Assembly: GCF_018143015.1 (NCBI RefSeq)
Contig: NC_054742.1
Coordinates: 58,041,195-58,105,194, forward strand
Source of the DNA: Lytechinus variegatus
Taxonomy: Eukaryota; Echinodermata; Echinoidea; Temnopleuroida; Toxopneustidae
Length of the DNA stretch: 64,000 nt
Direction of reading: 5' to 3'
Positions 45,101-55,578 of the stretch are shown here, in pieces; positions within the stretch are counted from its first letter, which is position 1, and each line of letters begins with the position of its first letter. The notes below the pieces were generated by a model. The model did not search any database and was not told the DNA's origin. It saw only the letters and a list, made by a program, of their open reading frames with translations. The translations under genes were made by a program, and so were the position numbers.

Positions 45101-47503
45101 CAAAATGGTGTTTCATAAAGCTATTCGTAAGTTATGAATGACTTTGCGCACGAACTGGTGACCTTTTCTTGTGTTAAATCATATATCACAACGTAGCTGA
45201 CTAATTACCACCTAGGAACATGTTCCAGTCGCGTGTAAAGCAGTGACTACTTTAAAAATTTTGCGAAATCCCCACCTGAAAATATGATTATGCTTTTGGA
45301 AAATACTAACAAAAAAATTGATGAGAATGTTTTGTACATACAGCCCTTGTCTAAGTATGCCTGAGCTCAGACAGATATATGAATATCGTTCTTACTTATA
45401 TCCAACTTTCCGTCGGTCTTAAAGTTCTTAAGTCTTCAGCTTTGAAAAATATTTCTGTGTGTAATATAAAATACCCATACTTATGCTAGGTATTGAGCAA
45501 ATTTATATTGCGGTTGCTCCATGTGAATAAAAAACCTGATAAAAAAAAACAATTTATCATTGTAACCTAGTTTATGATAATGAAATAATCTCCTACTTAC
45601 GATAAGCACTGCATGTTTCAACGTAAAGGGCTGTATCACTGCCGGCATCTCTTTCGCCTCTGTGTCTCGGGGATTCTGGAAGACTTCGACGACTGACATT
45701 CGAACTCATTTCTGATGGATTAGGAAAGAATAACTGTGTTTCCGCTGTCATTCGCTCATAGGCTTTCAGCCGTCCGCTAATAACAGTTCCTCGTGCTTGA
45801 AACCCCTGTTTGAAATAAATTAAGAAAATAATGTTCACTTGTTCAGTAGGAAAATTATATATGTTTCTATCTTAATTACAATATGAAGAAATCGCTTATG
45901 AGTACTACCTTATCCATAACTGTGACAAAGAAAATTAGTATTGGAGTTATGAACGGCTGAGGGAATTCCAAAATAAATGAAACATAAACAAACAAGTTTA
46001 ACAAGTGTCAAATTACTGATATTAGAATTTTATAGGCTCATTATAATAAACAATATATATGTGCTATTAAATACGCTCTTAAAAATAATTTTAATACCTC
46101 ATGAAGGCCTATGACCAATAATTCGCACATCTTTTTATTTTACTATGGAATTAACCTTCGATGAATATTCATGAGTAGCCTATTCATAAATAAATGATTC
46201 TCAAATCACATACCTTCCATGTCATCGAAATTACATTAATCACTTATAAAGCACTTATTAAGTAAAAGAAGCTTTATACTGATCATCAATAATGCTGGAG
46301 ATTTTGTTAGTTTTATCGGAATTATAGTGAATTCAAAAAAAAAAAGACGCACTGTCTAAGAGCGATAGTCATAATAGTGTTTATTTTCGTAGGTATCTGA
46401 TTAAGTGCATCAGTAATACAACTGAAACTATTGAAATATTGAAAATAAAGCTACCTCTGTAGGATCGGAAAATGACGGTATTGGGCTGAAGAACACCGCC
46501 AGAACCCCTGTAGCAACGACGAATAACAAAACGAGTAGGAGAACGATGGAGGGAAATCTCACAAGGAAGCAAACATATCTGCATAGGATGGAAGAAAAAA
46601 GAGTCATCAAGTGATTTTACTTAAATAGTTCCATTTACCATCTTTGCTAGCCGGTTATGGCAACATGACACTGTACACTGTTAGAAATTTTATCCTTAAA
46701 ATAAAAGAAGTTCCTGCAGCAGAGTCTCGAGAACACCTGTAATCTTACCAGATTGCGTAATCTTCCATTATATGATGTAAAATAACAGGAAATTGGTGTG
46801 TGAAACTTTACAAATTTTCCCCGTTTTAAACAGACCTGTTGTGTTAAATTGCAAAAAAAATCCTGTTTTATGAATTTACAGAATGATTCTGTTATAGCTT
46901 TCTGCAAAATCTTCTTTTATTTTTCTGTAAAATCAGGGTTTTTTTAACAGTGTAAGAAGGCGTCAGATAAATGTCATTTTCTGTTTTGTTATTATTTTTA
47001 TATCTTTATATCTCTTTATGCAGAGACACAGGTGACTGCTTGGGTTCAATATCCTTTAATACATTTCATTCCTTTCATTACCAAAATTCTCTGCATGTGC
47101 ACTCTAATTGGTACACTGAATCCTTATTATTGATATCAAATTAAGAATATTTTATGAGCCCGACATTACGCTGCCCGTTGTCCATCATCCATTGTATTTT
47201 CTATGATGAAATTTCAGATTGTATAAAATGAAAACTAATATAAAGTGCTTTAATCATGTATATACCTATTTTAGATTAGTTTAGGATATAATTCTTTCTG
47301 ATGATAACACCATAGGTATAAAATGACCAGGGCGAATCGTTCATTTACCGATGCCACAATCCAGTTGTTGTCTTCTGTGTTTCTTGTTCTCCTTTCTCTT
47401 TCTCCCAAAGGTTGTTTCTAGAAACATTTTGGTTTTCGTCACCAACTGCACTGGTGTCCACTTTGGAGTCATCATCTGCACTGGTGTCCACTTTTGACTC
47501 CAT
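42141..47503 (-). CDS. DISP: Dispatched-like RND transporter, copy 2 of 3
   Basis: Coding exons: 47349-47503, 46455-46578, 45601-45805 and 42141-44779, in phase, 1040 residues. Exon 1 is a hydrophilic cytosolic segment with a duplicated SKVDTSA motif. Exon 2 (124 bp, same size in all three genes) carries helix 1. Exon 3 starts GFQARGTVISGRLKA, which links to the extracellular domain. The final exon has paired Cys residues (NQSCG, GDCCPTW, KDSCDDI), the TM4 motif GVGADD at about 422-427, HAATTMFVTSLTTSAALFAG, and the TM10 motif in VGLSVDFTIHLGVAYR. The tail is about 55 residues and ends NEKLPAE; it differs completely from copy 1 after CCRRxPRV. The role should be export of lipid-linked ligand such as Hedgehog, inferred from family. 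The start codon is the first ATG after GGCTTCATCATC and is reasonable but not proven. Confidence 0.92.
42418..42578 (-). other. Gene-conversion-like tract, second copy
   Basis: Partner of 33285-33445 with two differences in 161 bases. Similarity stays near 92% for another 100 bases toward the 3' end of the gene and falls sharply on the other side. Confidence 0.8.
45107..45225. mobile_element. Partial GGTGTTTCATAAAGC MITE
   Basis: GGTGTTTCATAAAGCTATTC with GTAAGTTATGAATGACTTT and the GGTGACCTTTTCTTGTG motif match the left half of the 47734 element. The right arm is missing. In intron 3 of Dispatched-like copy 2. Confidence 0.5.
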
Positions 47504-47575
47504 GATGATGATGAAGCCCAAGATGGCGGCCTTGCTAAGTTTGTAAGAATGAATGGAAACAATTTAAAAGGACCT

Positions 47576-47734
47576 GGGTCCCGTAACACAAAGGTTAGAA
47601 ATTGATCGCTAATTTGAAAGAACAATTCTGATTGGGTCCAAGTCAGTCTACCGAGTAAAATGCGCATGCAACGATGATCTTGATAAGCCCTTTCATTTAG
47701 CGATTAATTGCTAACCTTTGTGTTGTGGCGCCCT
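47576..47734. mobile_element. Foldback MITE just upstream of Dispatched-like copy 2
   Basis: GGGTCCCGTAACACAAAGGT and ACCTTTGTGTTGTGGCGCCC are inverted ends; TCGCTAATTTGAAAG and CATTTAGCGATTAATTGC pair inside. It starts about 70 bases upstream of the predicted start codon, so it may lie in the 5' UTR or promoter. Confidence 0.65.
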
Positions 47735-47925
47735 GGTGGGTGTTTCATAAAGTTGCTTCTAAGTTGACAGCGACTTAAAGAACGACTGGTGAACCTTTCT
47801 TACGTGCTAAATAATCATCAATGAGCATTTAATGGTGAATATCATTTACCACAACAAATTAAAGAATATCCAGTCGTTCTTAAAGTCACTCTTAACTTAC
47901 GAACAGCTTTATAAAACGGCCCCAA
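47734..47925. mobile_element. Foldback MITE, GGTGTTTCATAAAG family, abutting the previous one
   Basis: GGTGGGTGTTTCATAAAG faces GCTTTATAAAACGGCCCC. GACTTAAAGAACGACTGGTG pairs with CCAGTCGTTCTTAAAGTC. It shares its left edge with the right edge of the previous MITE. Confidence 0.7.
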
Positions 47926-50838
47926 GGTTTAGGCAGGTTACTGAGAAAGCAATATAATTAACCCTCTCCTGCCATATTGTCCCACTCACACGAATCGCTG
48001 ATTTGTTTTGGCAGATGAACCTTTTTTGTGGTTGCCGCGTTTTGTTAAATCATTCAAATGTGGTCAAATCGTGGTGATTTCCGTATAAAATGTAAAAACT
48101 CCCTCTTTCTAAAATCATGTGTCATAAAGTCAACGAAAACCCGTACATGGAACAATATTTATGGCAAGTGGGAAGTTTGTCCTCCTTAACCAGAGTTGGG
48201 GTCTCGTCCGATCATTATCACACTCTCACACACACACACCCTCGCACACATAGATCCACCTATACTAATCAGAGTATAGCATATACCTTCAATATTCATA
48301 ATTAGTATGTCTTCATTCTCAACAAAAAAATAATACAAGTCCATTATATATATAATTCACATGCAGTAGCATGATTTAGAATTAACAGATTCTTGATTAT
48401 TGATAGATCAACAAAATTATCAATATACAAATATATCAATTTACAAAGTGCCTATTTGAAAAGAAACGAAATTGTGGAAAAATTTAAGTCAACAGATATC
48501 TGTAGTGGCGCACATATTTTCACCCATTTATGTATGTCTTCAACATATAGACAAATAAATCTTTAAATAACTGTATAGACCTATCATCACGGATAGCTAG
48601 CTACATGATTTAGATAAGACACAAGATCAAGCAGATGGAATCCCATACTCCTTATTTCCCGATCGAAAAAGCCTTCAAAAACGTCATTACTATAATATGC
48701 ATGCAACTAACCTTTTGAGAAACAAGAATTCAAATATGTTGCATCTTGGAGATGAAATGTATCAGCAATACGCCATATTTTTTTTTCAGTCTGTCTTCAC
48801 CAAGAATGCGTCGGACATAAATGCAGGCCTATTACAGCTTGTACGGATGAGTAGATGCGTGAAAGTCGTGTTGGCCGCAGACCGGTACGTGGTTGTGTAA
48901 CTGTTTGTCTGTTCTTGATGAAAAGGCTTATATATCGATCGATATACTGTTTACGTCACCGCTAAGTACATACACGCGGACGAACATTCATTGTCTGCTT
49001 CCCAAATGTCACGTCAAATCAAGAGTGAAAGTGATTAAAATATCGATGCATGTGAATTTTTTTAGCTTGATGAAACCGAACTCGGTAGCGTCACTGCTTT
49101 CAGGGTTGTATCTAGTTATGCGAAAAGCGCCATTTATTACAAAGAATTATCATGCGCTTATTTTCAGACTGCGTTTGTTGTGTAAATAGGCCTTTAAAAG
49201 CAGGAGAGTTGAGTTCCCCCTTTTTAAAATTTGGGTTCATATTTTACAAAACTTTCATTACTTGTTTGAGACATTCTCCTGATTGAAGCTTATGCTATTC
49301 AGCTATTTAGTGAAGCAATCACATATGATTTCTCTTTACCATGTTCACGGCAAACGCTTTCTTCCAACATCACCATCCAAAACATGAGAAATGCAAATGA
49401 AATGCCTTTACTCACTCAGATACTAGGGGCATAAAGTATTACAGACTGGATTCGAACCCCTGACTTGCAAGTGTGTAGTCGCACAGTATTTATCGTGAAT
49501 ACTCCCACCATCAAGCACACACGCGGGCGCACCCACACACGCCCTCAAACACACACACCCATACACCGAACATTACAAACGTATTTATGTTATCACCAAA
49601 ATGCATGTTCAAACTCTAATTTAATGAAATAGAAAAGGTGATAAAAAATAACAGCATAGCACTCGTTTTGTGCAAATATAACTACATAAAGTACATGTAG
49701 TGAAGTACATGAATATATTGTGGAGTGCATTAAAAAGTTAATGAGAATAAACAATTTTTTTTATACATCATGTCAATTTTTTCATTCAAATCGAAAATAT
49801 ATTCTTATAGTTTATGAAGAAAATAATGTGAGTACTAAAGAACATAAAATATAAATCATCATCATCCGTGAAAGTACAGTCCACCAGGTTGGTGTATACT
49901 TGTACAGTGCTGTGGAAGATCTATCTACGTGCGGTTATAACAATCAGCACAGTCGTAGCGCAGTTGAAATTTCTGCACCTCAGCCTTGAAGCTGGCTATA
50001 CTGATGTGCAATTAACTGCAGTGGCAAGCCTGGAGAATATTCCACAGTCTTGCACATTAATATACATATTGCACATAAATATACAACCTGCGTAAGGCTT
50101 TTATTCAAATAAAAAACTTAGAATATTTGTTTATTTTTTTACCACGGTCAAGGGTAATATGATATCAAAATATCTATTGACTAAAACAGCAATTATACGA
50201 TCAAGCAATTTACCAAACTTTTTTTTTCACATTTATAACAAATGAAATGTTGTTCATATACTCCATAAAACAAATAAATTATATATTAGATATATTGCAC
50301 ATTCTTAAATTCTTTCTGGAAAAATGGTCAAAAGTTGATCATATGAAAAAACCGTTTCACCCATCAGTCACCAGGGTAAAAAAAAAAAACTCTGCAATAT
50401 CTTTGGTGAAAGTTGATTGCACTGTGTACTGTAAGATAAAAGTAGCTTAACTATATACTATTCAGAGTGTAACAACTCTGTCCAAAACATACGTGTTGCT
50501 TACGTCATAATAAAAATACATTTAATTTACTATTTTTAAGAAAGTGTACTTCAAGATTGAGAGTTGTATAGATTTTAAAGGAACATAATTAGGAAAGTAT
50601 ATCATGAATGAACTCGTTAAGTTCTGCAGTTCTGTACATTATGTCGAGTACGCGATATGTCAAATATGTTTTTATTTTCTATTTTATGAATACAGCGCTG
50701 TATCAGAGATGTGTAAATTCAGCCACGTTCTATTAATAAATGAACAACATATTGATCAAAAAGCCTACTAATAATCCGTATTTACAATTAAGGGTATTAT
50801 TAATAGTCATCTGCCAAACGATAGCTTTGGACATGTTA
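47926..50838. other. No gene seen
   Basis: AT-rich sequence with short CA-runs at 48218-48245 and 49520-49565. Several 60-98 codon frames have no conserved content. An isolated coding exon cannot be excluded. Confidence 0.4.
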
Positions 50839-53800
50839 TTATTTATTATTATTATTTTATTTGGCATTCAAAAGACAAAGAATACAACAGATCAAAGACA
50901 AGATCAATCAAACTTGTACATGATAGAGAAAATAAGACCTGGATGAGAGTTGGAGAGGCTGCCTGGGTATGGAAAAGGCTAACTTAATAGCCATAACCCA
51001 CAGGTCTTCCTCCCCAAACCTCCCAACCCCATCCAGGTCATGACAGTAATGGTGAAAATAAAAATAAGATGAAGATATTTAGAATCGGCAAAATACAATG
51101 GTCATTCATGTGACTTTGTCACCTCAAGTCAACCCCCACAATACCTCCCCAATCACATCATTATGTATCTACAAGCATTAGAATGATAAGCATCAAACAT
51201 TAAAGCAATCGTAAATTTAAAATTGTAAATAATATTGCATCTACCATAAATAATGGGATATAGGACAATAAGAATTGATAAAACCATATAAGAGAGATCA
51301 AATGACATGATGTTGAGGCTGAAATAGGCCGGATTAAATTTATTGTATAAATTATGAATAAACTTGCTCTTTAGTTGAAATTTGTCAATGGGGAAAATAA
51401 TAAATTAAACATTATAGAAAGAAATATTTATAAATCAGACATCTAATTATTCAAAAAAACACAAAGAATTTCACGACGAAGGAGGTTCAGAACTTTTGAG
51501 ATGTTTCCAGATACAATTTCATCTTTGATATGTGAGGGCATACTTTCCCATATAATTGGAAATCTATGTATTGCAGTTTGATGCAAACGTTCGGTTCTGG
51601 CTTTCATGTGGTGGAACAGGATTGTGTGTTCACTCTGGCGTGATCGGACCGTTATATTGTCATTGACTGCCTCACATAATACAATGTTATACAGGTTTTT
51701 GATTACAAATGACATCATTAAATACTTCCTTCTGGATTCGAGAGTAAACCAAGAAAGGGTCTGTAAGCGCTGTGGGTAAGACATTTCCTGTTGCCTTTGT
51801 TTCAAGATTACTCTCGTTGCCCTTCGCTGAACTCTTTCCAGGGCTTCAATATGTTTCCTAGTGAAAACGTACCATGACGGGACCCCGTATTCTAAGATTG
51901 GCAACACAAGTGATTTGTAGAGACAGAATAATGCCTGTTGTGACACGCCATAACCTAATCTCGATATAAGACCTAGCATTCTATTTGCCCTTTTAATAAC
52001 ATTATCAACCTGGTCATCCCAGGTCACACTAGAATTAAGGGTGACCCCGAGGTACTTGACAGAATGTACTTGTTCTATCATTGTTTCGTCAATTGTGTAC
52101 TCTGTTTGCCCGACATTTTTCTTACGAGGTGCAATCCTGAGAACTTTAGTTTTCGCAGCATTAAGTTGCATTTTGTTTGATTCACACCAGTTAATTACAC
52201 ATGAAATGTCAGCTTGGAGTAATTGTTTATCGGACTCATTTCGTATTATTCGGTATAAGAGCGTGTCGTCCGCAAAGAGCACACATTGAGATTTTACTAC
52301 ATGAGTAATATCATTAACGAACAGATTGAATAATCTTGGCCCTAATACACTTCCCTGTGGTATTCCTGAAGTAACTTCTGTCCAGCGTGATCGTGAGCCC
52401 CGGAACTGAACGGTTTGCTCTCTCCCACAAACAAAAGATTTAATCCTTTTCCACGTATCGCCCTGGATATTGTAGTTTTTTGATAATTTATTTAGTAGAA
52501 GACCATGCGGCATTCGGTCAAACGCCTTGCTAAAATCAAAGAAAATGGCATCGATTAAAGGGGTGGGCAGTACATCCAGGGACGTTAACCAGTCATGGGT
52601 GATATTAAGTAATTGGGTAACACATGACCTTTTGGGAGTGAAACCGTGTTGTTTTGGAGAGAGCAAACCATATGAATCGACATGTGACACTATTGATCTG
52701 TCAATAAAAGTTTCCATCATCTTACAAACTATTGAAGTGAGTGCAACCGGACGATAATTACGATAATCAGAGGGATTACCAGACTTATGAACTGGAATTA
52801 CAATGGACTGTTTCCATTGAATGGGGAGTTGACCTAGTGAAAGTGAAATTCTGAACATACGCTGTAATACCACTGATATCGGTTTTTTAACTTTCTTAAG
52901 TACAACAGCAGTAATCCCATCGATACCTGGAGATTTGTTCAATGATAGGTTGTCAATAAGCTTCATGATTTCACTTGCAGGGAAATCAAGGGTACTCATT
53001 GAATCAATAGGGAAATTACATACACTCGGTAATTCCGGAACATTGTCAGAATCGCATGGACTAAACACTGAAACAAAATAATCAGAGAAACAATTGGCAA
53101 TCTCATCAGGCTTGTTCAATACTCTGTCATTATGACTAGAAATTATTGGTGGAGTTGGGTTGCGTCTCAGCGAGCGCATGTATCCAAAAAATCGTTTTCT
53201 GTTATCTCGCATGGAGAAAAGCCCATTTAGATAATTCCAATAGGATTTGTTAGATTCATGCTTGGCGAGATTGCGAACTGCTTTGTACTTAGCCCACCAT
53301 TCATTCCTTACACCCTCTTGATCATTCACATGCGATTTGGCAATAATGAAAAGCTTCTTAGCTTTATTAGTTAGCCGCTTGATTTCTGGTGTTATCCAAG
53401 GGCAAAATCTTTTCTTATTTTGGATTTTATGCGGTATACAATCATTAATAGCAGCTTGATATAAGTCCAGAAAACCTTCCCAGCTTTCATTAACATCATT
53501 GTCATTCATGAATAGGTCCCACGGAGCAAGCCTAAGAAGATTGTTCAGATGTTCATAGTCCCCCTTTTGGTAACATAAAAACTTCCGAACAATTGACTTT
53601 GGCAATTGAGGTGTACAAGCATGAAATCTAATCAATATTGCATGGTGATCACTAATGACACAGTTTGAAGTGACATCAATACTTTGAAGGAGTTCAGGAC
53701 GATTAGCGAAAACAAGATCAATTATTGAACCTTTGCTTGGGTCATCTAGCTGTGGTCTAGTTATATCGGTTACACATTGGGTCATATTCATTGTTTCAAA

Positions 53801-54767
53801 TATCTGAAGCAATCTATCCCTATTTCTACAGTTCTTATCTTTCCAGTTTATATTAAAGTCCCCTACAAAAACAATACCTTGATATTTCCTACTTCGGGCC
53901 TGCATACTATCTACCACCCTTTCAAGATTATCAAAAAATTCAGTCTTAGAGTTTGGTGGTCTGTAGATTGAGCAAATAATCCACTTAGCCTTCTTCTTTA
54001 AAGTTATTTCACAAATAACCATTTCCATATCCGGAGACTCAATATCCAGTAGACGCTTTGGAAGGAGACGAGATCGAGCCGAAAGGAGAACACCTCCCCC
54101 TCTTTGGTAATTCCTATCATTACGGAAAATGCAATAGTCATCAGGAAGTCCTAACTCACTAGAATTGTATTCATCATCTAACCAGGTTTCACTTATTGAA
54201 ATAACATCAGCTGGGTTAGTTTGCAAGTAAGATTGCAAGGAGACAGTCTTATGCCTAATACTTCTTGCATTAAAGGACAGTAGAGCAATATTCGACTGTG
54301 TTTTTTCCCTACTGGTAACGGGGTGATTATTTAGATTACATTGTTGATAATGAGAAGGGGTTACGGTTACAGGATTTAGATGAATGTCCGGTGTAGAAGC
54401 ATCTTGAGCGGTTGGAGAGCCATCAACGGGAGGATCGGGTTGTAACCGCGATTCGACAACAGAGGGGAGTATTCTAGTGTGACTCGGTTGTAGTAACTCA
54501 ACAGTAGAGGGCGTTCTATCATAAGACATCCGAGAATTCCGAGGTCGACGCTTCCCTCTGTGGGTTCTTCGTCTTCGAGCAATGCCAAGGTTATTGATGA
54601 CTTCCCATAATTGCCTTGTAGGTTGTGTCAATAATGAGCGAACATTAAAGTAGTTGGAAGAGTCTGCAGCATCGGAGGCAAGTATATATTGCACTGTTTC
54701 AAGATTTAGGAGGAAAGATAGTTTACCAATTCTTGACTGAGCATGAGGAGTAATTAGCATTATTTAG
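50839..54767 (-). mobile_element. Non-LTR retrotransposon (LINE, jockey/CR1-like group), open reading frame intact
   Basis: The element runs from an (AAT)n tail at its 3' end (plus-strand TTATTTATTATTATTATT at 50838-50855) through about 590 bases of 3' UTR to an open frame of 1105 codons (51443-54760). A short possible target-site repeat CATGTTA occurs at 50832-50838 and 54768-54774. The upstream edge sits only seven bases before the ATG, so a 5' UTR and any ORF1 are absent; 5' truncation is likely. It lies about 810 bases downstream of Dispatched-like copy 3, on the same strand. Confidence 0.85.
51443..54760 (-). CDS. LINE ORF2-type protein: endonuclease plus reverse transcriptase
   Basis: 1105 residues without interruption. 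Residues 1-157 are a basic and Pro/Ser-rich leader (ARRRRTHRGKRR near 61-72). An APE-type endonuclease spans about 158-378: LSFNARSIRHK (Asn164), ETWL (Glu191), YRPPN (Tyr266), GDFNI (Asp301, Asn303), IIDLVF (Asp348) and SDHHAI (Asp371, His372), which are the expected catalytic residues. The reverse transcriptase spans about 650-890: YRPVALTS, FFDFSKAFD (Asp742), GIPQGSVLGP and FADD (829-832). No RNase H or C-terminal zinc knuckle is apparent. It nicks the target and copies its own RNA there (target-primed reverse transcription). Family placement to jockey/CR1-like is by motif layout only; a specific clade such as CR1, L2 or Rex1 is not settled. Confidence 0.93.
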   Translation of the reverse strand: MLITPHAQSRIGKLSFLLNLETVQYILASDAADSSNYFNVRSLLTQPTRQLWEVINNLGIARRRRTHRGKRRPRNSRMSYDRTPSTVELLQPSHTRILPSVVESRLQPDPPVDGSPTAQDASTPDIHLNPVTVTPSHYQQCNLNNHPVTSREKTQSNIALLSFNARSIRHKTVSLQSYLQTNPADVISISETWLDDEYNSSELGLPDDYCIFRNDRNYQRGGGVLLSARSRLLPKRLLDIESPDMEMVICEITLKKKAKWIICSIYRPPNSKTEFFDNLERVVDSMQARSRKYQGIVFVGDFNINWKDKNCRNRDRLLQIFETMNMTQCVTDITRPQLDDPSKGSIIDLVFANRPELLQSIDVTSNCVISDHHAILIRFHACTPQLPKSIVRKFLCYQKGDYEHLNNLLRLAPWDLFMNDNDVNESWEGFLDLYQAAINDCIPHKIQNKKRFCPWITPEIKRLTNKAKKLFIIAKSHVNDQEGVRNEWWAKYKAVRNLAKHESNKSYWNYLNGLFSMRDNRKRFFGYMRSLRRNPTPPIISSHNDRVLNKPDEIANCFSDYFVSVFSPCDSDNVPELPSVCNFPIDSMSTLDFPASEIMKLIDNLSLNKSPGIDGITAVVLKKVKKPISVVLQRMFRISLSLGQLPIQWKQSIVIPVHKSGNPSDYRNYRPVALTSIVCKMMETFIDRSIVSHVDSYGLLSPKQHGFTPKRSCVTQLLNITHDWLTSLDVLPTPLIDAIFFDFSKAFDRMPHGLLLNKLSKNYNIQGDTWKRIKSFVCGREQTVQFRGSRSRWTEVTSGIPQGSVLGPRLFNLFVNDITHVVKSQCVLFADDTLLYRIIRNESDKQLLQADISCVINWCESNKMQLNAAKTKVLRIAPRKKNVGQTEYTIDETMIEQVHSVKYLGVTLNSSVTWDDQVDNVIKRANRMLGLISRLGYGVSQQALFCLYKSLVLPILEYGVPSWYVFTRKHIEALERVQRRATRVILKQRQQEMSYPQRLQTLSWFTLESRRKYLMMSFVIKNLYNIVLCEAVNDNITVRSRQSEHTILFHHMKARTERLHQTAIHRFPIIWESMPSHIKDEIVSGNISKVLNLLRREILCVFLNN

Positions 54768-55578
54768 CATGTTACAACAATTTCATTCAAAATATAGAAA
54801 AAAGAAATAGATAAACAGATACTGCGTAGAGAGGCAAACGTCTTTAACCCCCTCCCGTATATAATGCATCCGTCCGTAATTACTTAACGACTCTGAATAT
54901 GTACACATATTTCACCCAAAGTCATGATAACTCTGAATGAGATAAAAGTGTGTCTGGAATGATGCATCATCCAGATATTAAAAGAGTGACATTTGCTTTT
55001 CTTTGTTTGTTGTTGTTGCTGTTTATATCCCGAAACGTTAACATTTTCATTAGTTGTTGCATGTATAACCGACATATGCCTTTGATAGTAAGCGGCTGAT
55101 CAACTGAATGATGAATATTGTGTGTTGTCTGACTCCGTGAGTGGCGATGCTTCACGGGCCAGGGAGACCCCCCTCTATGTTGTTTTCAAGAGGTGAATGG
55201 GGGGGGGGGGAGGAGAAAAAGAGGTAGAATAAGAAAGAGAGAGAGAAAAAAAGAAGATCACAAAAACTAAGGTTCTGTCGTGGTAAACTTGGCCCTACTC
55301 ACTGATCTGAATATTGGCCCTACTTGATCAAAATACCGTGGTGACGCATCCTGCAAAGAGGGCGTTTGTCGTTGTGAGAGAGTAAAGAACTATCATTAAA
55401 AAATTAGGGTATTATCATGGTAATCTTGCCCCTGTCGGAATACTTCGGTGCAACCCCTAGACTCAGTTTCAAGAATTAAAATCTGAGTATCATAATCCGC
55501 GAACCCCCTCCCATGCTGGAATGTATATCTTTGAATCAAGAAAATATTATTATTTACTACGCGTTTTGGGGGGGCGGG
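54768..55578. other. No gene seen
   Basis: Gap between the LINE and the third Dispatched-like gene, presumably its 3' UTR. A G-run with GA repeats is at 55199-55250. No clear AATAAA on the minus strand was found near the stop codon. Confidence 0.35.
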
